Below, piece by piece: positions 60,507 through 64,000 of a stretch of 64,000 nt of DNA. The DNA lies in contig NZ_LRFC01000038.1 of assembly GCF_001619875.1 (NCBI RefSeq), positions 124,001-188,000 of the forward strand. The letters run 5' to 3'. The position numbers were made by a program, and so were the translations under genes. Under the pieces are notes generated by a model. That model saw only the letters and a program-made list of their open reading frames with translations. It was not told the DNA's origin and did not search any database. This DNA comes from Fictibacillus phosphorivorans. Its GTDB lineage: Bacteria > Bacillota > Bacilli > Bacillales > Fictibacillaceae. Position 1 is the stretch's first letter, and the number at the start of each line of letters is the position of its first letter.

Positions 60507-61306
60507 TACAGTTTCTCTGCCACAATAATAAAGGATTTTGGAATGCCTCGGTCGAGTTCATCCGGGTGTGGTTCTTCAACGAACTGTTTGATCAATAGTC
60601 CAGCTGTACCGATTGCTGTAATGATTTCACCGAGCGTCCATTGGCGGATTTGCACTTGAAACGGTGCGCGTTCCTCTGATGTTGCGTACTGCATCTCAGG
60701 CAAAAACTTAGAATACGCAACGTCTGTCGTTATGAGCTCTTCGCTAAAATAGTTCCCTGAAACTTTATGTTTTCGTACCGCTTGGCTTTTGCCTTGAGAT
60801 TCTATAAGTTTTGTAGATACAGGGTGAAAGTCTTGCAGAATAAGTGTTCCGCCTTTTTTCAAAAGACCTGCAACTACCGCAAAATAGTCGCTCAGATCAG
60901 TAAAGTAGTGAAGAATGCCGTTCTCCATAAACGCCATATCATAATCTGCAGACATTTCGGATTCTGGCAGATTCAATATATCCTCTACCACATAGCGGAC
61001 ATTAACATTAGCTGCATCAGCCAGTTCACGCGCATAAGCTGCATTCGATTCTGAAATATCGATTACGGTAACATTTGCTCCGAGCAGTGAGAGTGCAACT
61101 GCTTTACTGCCATGAGAACCTAATAGATTTACGACCTTTTTGCCCGAAACGTCTCCAACGTACTGATCCAGTGGCTGAAGGCGGCGCTTAGGATCTTTTT
61201 TGATACGTGCAACTGCTTTTTCCGGCATGCCATAGCGGTTTACCCAAGCGTTATAAGAGCTGTTGCTCCATGCTTGTCCGTTTCTAATTCTGCGTTCTTG
61301 ATCCAT
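60506..61306 (-). CDS. Class I SAM-dependent methyltransferase
   Basis: 266 residues. SAM-binding motif I appears as [29 protein letters not shown] (about 57-84), with [37 protein letters not shown] (about 130-166) as later strands. Substrate unknown; it looks like a small-molecule methyltransferase. Starts with AGGAGGAAC upstream and is translationally coupled to lipL. Confidence 0.87.
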   Translation of the reverse strand: MDQERRIRNGQAWSNSSYNAWVNRYGMPEKAVARIKKDPKRRLQPLDQYVGDVSGKKVVNLLGSHGSKAVALSLLGANVTVIDISESNAAYARELADAANVNVRYVVEDILNLPESEMSADYDMAFMENGILHYFTDLSDYFAVVAGLLKKGGTLILQDFHPVSTKLIESQGKSQAVRKHKVSGNYFSEELITTDVAYSKFLPEMQYATSEERAPFQVQIRQWTLGEIITAIGTAGLLIKQFVEEPHPDELDRGIPKSFIIVAEKL

Positions 61307-61453
61307 GATTTGTTCCTCCTGAAATCTATATAAAATCTATCATTTCCGTATTAAGCCTTATCTAGTATAACTCAAATTAAAAGGGTAAGAAAATGGTGGA
61401 TAACAGATATCTTTTACCGATAAATAGAAGGACCAGCTAGAAAAAAATAGTGG

Positions 61454-61576
61454 TTGTTTTCAAAGTTATGAACACGATACAATAGGGTATATTCTATTTA
61501 AATACAACACGAATTTGGTACAGAAAATACCTTCTCGACGTAATGATTGAGGAAGGGATTTTTCTTTTTTACGAGA
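61454..61576 (+). promoter_or_regulatory. Promoter and possible attenuator before ywfO
   Basis: TTGTTT (61454-61459) and TACAAT (61478-61483), 18 bp apart, precede an imperfect hairpin CCTTCTC...GAGGAAGG with a following TTTTTCTTTTTT (61530-61576). It sits 45 nt before the ywfO start, so it could attenuate transcription. Confidence 0.35.
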
Positions 61577-61620
61577 ACTCTTACCTATAAATGCTGTAGA
61601 GAGGGAGCAGGAAAAATTCA

Positions 61621-62904
61621 ATGGCCAAACCATTAGGAAAGTTGCACGAAGAGAAAGTATTTAAAGATCCAGTGCATCGATACATTCATGTGCGTGATGA
61701 GCTGATCTGGCGTCTGATCGGCACGCGCGAGTTTCAAAGGCTGCGCAGAATTCGGCAGCTTGGAACGACATACTTAACATTTCATGGAGCAGAACATAGC
61801 CGTTTTAGCCATTCTCTTGGTGTTTATGAGATTACGAGGCGGATCATTGATATTTTTCAAGAAAAACAAACGTGGGATCCTGAGCAGCGTCTGCTCGTTC
61901 TGTCCGCTGCCCTTTTGCATGATGTAGGACACGGTCCATTCTCACACTCCTTTGAAAAAGTGTTCGGGGTCGATCATGAGGAGTTCAGCAGAGATATTAT
62001 TTTAGGAGATACAGAAGTTCATAACGTCCTTTTGCAGATGGGTGAGGATTTTCCGAAGCAAGTGGCAGAAGTGATCGCTAAAACACACCGAGATAAACTG
62101 ATTGTCAGTTTGATCTCAAGTCAGATTGATGCAGATCGAATGGATTACCTTTTACGAGATGCCTATTTTACTGGTGTAAGCTACGGCAACTTCGATATTG
62201 AGCGGATTCTTCGTGTGATGCGTCCGACAGAAGAAGGTGTTGTCATTAAATCAAGTGGAATGCATGCAGTGGAAGATTACATAATGAGCCGCTACCAGAT
62301 GTACTGGCAAGTTTATTTTCATCCTGTAACGCGCAGTGCTGAAGTCATTTTGAGTAAAATTCTTCACCGGGCGAAGGAACTCTATGAAACAGGGTATACC
62401 TTTAAAAGAGAGCTGTCTCATTTTAAAACGCTGTTTGAAGGCAATGTTTCACTTCACGACTATATCTCTCTAGATGAAGGGGTTATTCATTATTACTTCC
62501 AAGGCTGGATGGAAGAAGAGGATGCTATTCTTAGCGATCTTTGTCAGCGATTTATTGATCGGAAATTATTTAAATATACCGAAATGGTTTCGTTTACGGA
62601 TGGACATTTATTGTCCGGCTACTTTACAGAAGCAGGCATCAATCCGAAATATTATTTAGTCGTCGATTCATCATCAGATCTGCCATACGATTTTTACCGT
62701 CCTGGTGAAAAAGAAGAGCGCCTGCCGATCAACCTGTTGAAGCCAAACGGCGATATTCGTGAGCTATCCCGCGAATCGGATGTTGTGGAAGCCATTTCAG
62801 GAAAACGCCGAACAGATCACAAGCTGTATTTTCCACTTGATCTCATTGAGGCGATTGAAGACGAAACGCTTAAAAGTAAAATTAAAGAGATTTTAAATAG
62901 ATAG
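61621..62904 (+). CDS. ywfO: HD-domain phosphohydrolase (YwfO)
   Basis: 427 residues. HD-superfamily metal site: His59/His64 region (AEHSRFSHSLGVYE), His100-Asp101 in LLHDVGHGPFSHS, and Asp in SSQIDADRMDYLLRD (about 180). Related to dGTP triphosphohydrolases; the B. subtilis equivalent is YwfO. Probably hydrolyses a deoxynucleoside triphosphate or another nucleotide. ATG preceded by GAGGGAGCAGG. ywgA follows as in B. subtilis, with a repeat element in between. Confidence 0.92.
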   Translation: MAKPLGKLHEEKVFKDPVHRYIHVRDELIWRLIGTREFQRLRRIRQLGTTYLTFHGAEHSRFSHSLGVYEITRRIIDIFQEKQTWDPEQRLLVLSAALLHDVGHGPFSHSFEKVFGVDHEEFSRDIILGDTEVHNVLLQMGEDFPKQVAEVIAKTHRDKLIVSLISSQIDADRMDYLLRDAYFTGVSYGNFDIERILRVMRPTEEGVVIKSSGMHAVEDYIMSRYQMYWQVYFHPVTRSAEVILSKILHRAKELYETGYTFKRELSHFKTLFEGNVSLHDYISLDEGVIHYYFQGWMEEEDAILSDLCQRFIDRKLFKYTEMVSFTDGHLLSGYFTEAGINPKYYLVVDSSSDLPYDFYRPGEKEERLPINLLKPNGDIRELSRESDVVEAISGKRRTDHKLYFPLDLIEAIEDETLKSKIKEILNR

Positions 62905-63018
62905 AAATTCTGAGAGTTAATGTTGTAAGCAGTGAGATTTTGAAGGGTAAACTTTAGGAGCATTTTAAGTGTTTATAAAAGAGTCCTTTTAATTTGGTCT
63001 TAATAGACTTCACTGACA

Positions 63019-63150
63019 AGTTGATTGAAGTGGAAGGGGCGAGACTCCTGCGGGACAAGCGGGCGGGTGAGACACTTAAACGTGAAACGTTACGAATGTG
63101 GCTCACCGACTGCCCCGCGGAAAGCGAGCGCCTGAAACGGAAATCAACTA
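63019..63150 (+). repeat. Intergenic palindromic element, copy F
   Basis: Complete forward copy, GTTGATTGAAGTGG ... GGAAATCAAC, with inner arms GGGCGGGTGAGAC and GTGGCTCACCGACTGCCCC. The tail CTCTCAAGAGCAACATAGG continues to 63183. It separates ywfO from ywgA and leaves only about 40 bp for the ywgA promoter. Confidence 0.85.
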
Positions 63151-63225
63151 CTCTCAAGAGCAACATAGGTTACGCAAAGAGCCTACAAATAGATAAAACG
63201 AAAAAGGATGTTAGGGGGAAGTACT

Positions 63226-63729
63226 GTGTTCGAGGATCATTTAAAAGTAGTGACTTTGATTCAAGAAGCCGGGGAAGTCGTGGGCCGGAAGAAGCTTCAA
63301 AAGATGGTGTATATCGCAAAAAAGTTAAATTTTCCTTTTCAAGAAAAGTACCAATTCCACTTTTATGGCCCGTATTCCGAAGAGTTGACGCTAAAAATTG
63401 AAGAGCTCTGCAACATGGGATATATACATGAGGTGAAAGAAAAGGTGAGCGGTTACTCGCAGTACCGGTATGCTGTGAATGAAGAGGGACAGAAGCTTCT
63501 TTCTACATATGGTGCGGAAATCGAACAGTTAGGGAACTGTGTCCGCTCGATGAATGAGCAATCCTCGCGTTTTCTGGAGCTCGTTTCAACTGTTATGTAT
63601 TTTGAAAAGCTTGAGCCAGATGAGATCAAAGAAAAGGTCCAGACCGTTAAAGCGAAACAAAAGTACACAGAAGAAGAGATGGAAGAAGCTTTTACTTATA
63701 TCAACTCATTAAAAAGCCAGGTACAATAA
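63226..63729 (+). CDS. ywgA: YwgA-family protein
   Basis: 167 residues. Winged-helix-like fold start: FEDHLKVVTLIQEAGEVVGRKKLQKMVYIAKKLNFPFQEKYQFHFYGPYSEEL (about 1-53), a pattern shared with antitoxin/DNA-binding YwgA proteins. C-terminal helix EEEMEEAFTYINSLK. Function unknown. The GTG start follows TTAGGGGGA by 6 nt. Location after ywfO matches B. subtilis. Confidence 0.88.
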   Translation: MFEDHLKVVTLIQEAGEVVGRKKLQKMVYIAKKLNFPFQEKYQFHFYGPYSEELTLKIEELCNMGYIHEVKEKVSGYSQYRYAVNEEGQKLLSTYGAEIEQLGNCVRSMNEQSSRFLELVSTVMYFEKLEPDEIKEKVQTVKAKQKYTEEEMEEAFTYINSLKSQVQ

Positions 63730-63779
63730 AAAAACCTGTTTGAGGGCTTGTTCGTTCAGCCTAAGAACAGGTTTTTTGA
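63729..63779. terminator. Bidirectional terminator
   Basis: AAAAACCTGTT/AACAGGTTTTTT stem enclosing a longer loop, between ywgA and the opposing gene. Confidence 0.8.
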
Positions 63780-63989
63780 TTACCATTTAAATTGAAGCGG
63801 ATAGCCGTGATTGTAAAGGCCGTAAAAATAAATAAATCCTATGAATATAAAAAAGGGAACGATAATGGCAAGCAATGTAGTAATAAAACCTTTTATAACA
63901 CTCTTATCGTAAAGGCGAGTTGCGTAATAGCCGATTCCTAGCCCTAAAAATAACAAACCTAAAATTAAAGCCGCAAGCCAAATCTTCAT
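63780..63989 (-). CDS. Small membrane protein, unknown
   Basis: 69 residues, two transmembrane segments (about 3-23 and 35-57), ending GLYNHGYPLQFKW. ATG 63989 lies 11 nt from the window edge, so the upstream promoter is not visible; GGTG just before it is a weak site. No family recognised. Confidence 0.65.
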   Translation of the reverse strand: MKIWLAALILGLLFLGLGIGYYATRLYDKSVIKGFITTLLAIIVPFFIFIGFIYFYGLYNHGYPLQFKW

Positions 63990-64000
63990 GTGACACCATC

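Noticed and set aside
63208-63225. Earlier start for ywgA
   Set aside because: The extra six codons overlap the best ribosome site (TTAGGGGGA), so GTG 63226 is preferred.

Overview
The window reads as a chromosomal segment of a low-GC, endospore-forming Bacillaceae. Evidence: Gram-positive ribosome binding sites and sigma-A promoters, a T-box leader, spore genes (gerQ, cwlJ, spo0M), a sortase with an LPXTG protein, and gene order near the right end (ywdI, ywdK, gerQ, cwlJ, hemQ, pta, lipL, ywfO, ywgA) that resembles the ywd-ywf region of Bacillus subtilis. A Fictibacillus-like or related genus is my guess from memory, not a database result. I see no prophage, CRISPR array, rRNA or tRNA. Both strands are used, mostly as single genes or short operons closed by hairpin terminators.

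Layout. 1-7 kb: sugar uptake. A PTS EIICB (MalT-like) is followed closely by a phosphatase that fits maltose-6'-phosphate phosphatase, and LacI/CcpA-type operators lie upstream. A secreted M14 metallopeptidase, a free-standing EIIA and a PfkB-type fructokinase follow. 7-17 kb: T-box-controlled single-chain glycyl-tRNA synthetase, an M24 prolidase, a hemolysin III family protein, GNAT and Nudix enzymes, a DUF523-DUF1722 protein, an auxin-efflux-type carrier, a secreted coiled-coil protein, a glycerophosphodiesterase and a preQ1-riboswitch-controlled queuosine precursor transporter. 17-29 kb: a compatible-solute-type ABC importer with a permease/binding-protein fusion, alkaline phosphatase behind a Pho box, ald with its regulator adeR, an M3 oligoendopeptidase, and a DUF420 protein. 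29-42 kb: a Vpr-like subtilase, an MFS exporter, a YiiX-like hydrolase, ykwC, the ycgR-ycgQ pair behind a Zur-type operator, and two large membrane-anchored proteins of unknown function. 42-52 kb: sortase with its LPXTG substrate, a SLAP-domain protein, plsC, yajQ, several enzymes, 5'-nucleotidase and beta-carbonic anhydrase. 52-64 kb: small membrane proteins, the germination genes gerQ/cwlJ, hemQ, spo0M, a Cys-rich copper-storage-like protein, pta, lipL, the HD-domain ywfO, and ywgA.

The most unusual content is intergenic. (i) Six loci carry short degenerate arrays in which a locus-specific core recurs at an exact 21-bp step (20 bp at one locus). Two of these arrays share one core in opposite orientation, and the others have unrelated cores. 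(ii) A GC-rich palindromic element of about 130 bp occurs six times plus a truncated remnant, always between genes. One copy is split by a second element of 126 bp flanked by a 6-bp duplication. (iii) Regulatory sites visible by eye include a T-box, a preQ1-I aptamer overlapping a Shine-Dalgarno, Pho box direct repeats, a Zur-like operator inside a promoter, cre-like sites and a candidate sigma-B promoter.
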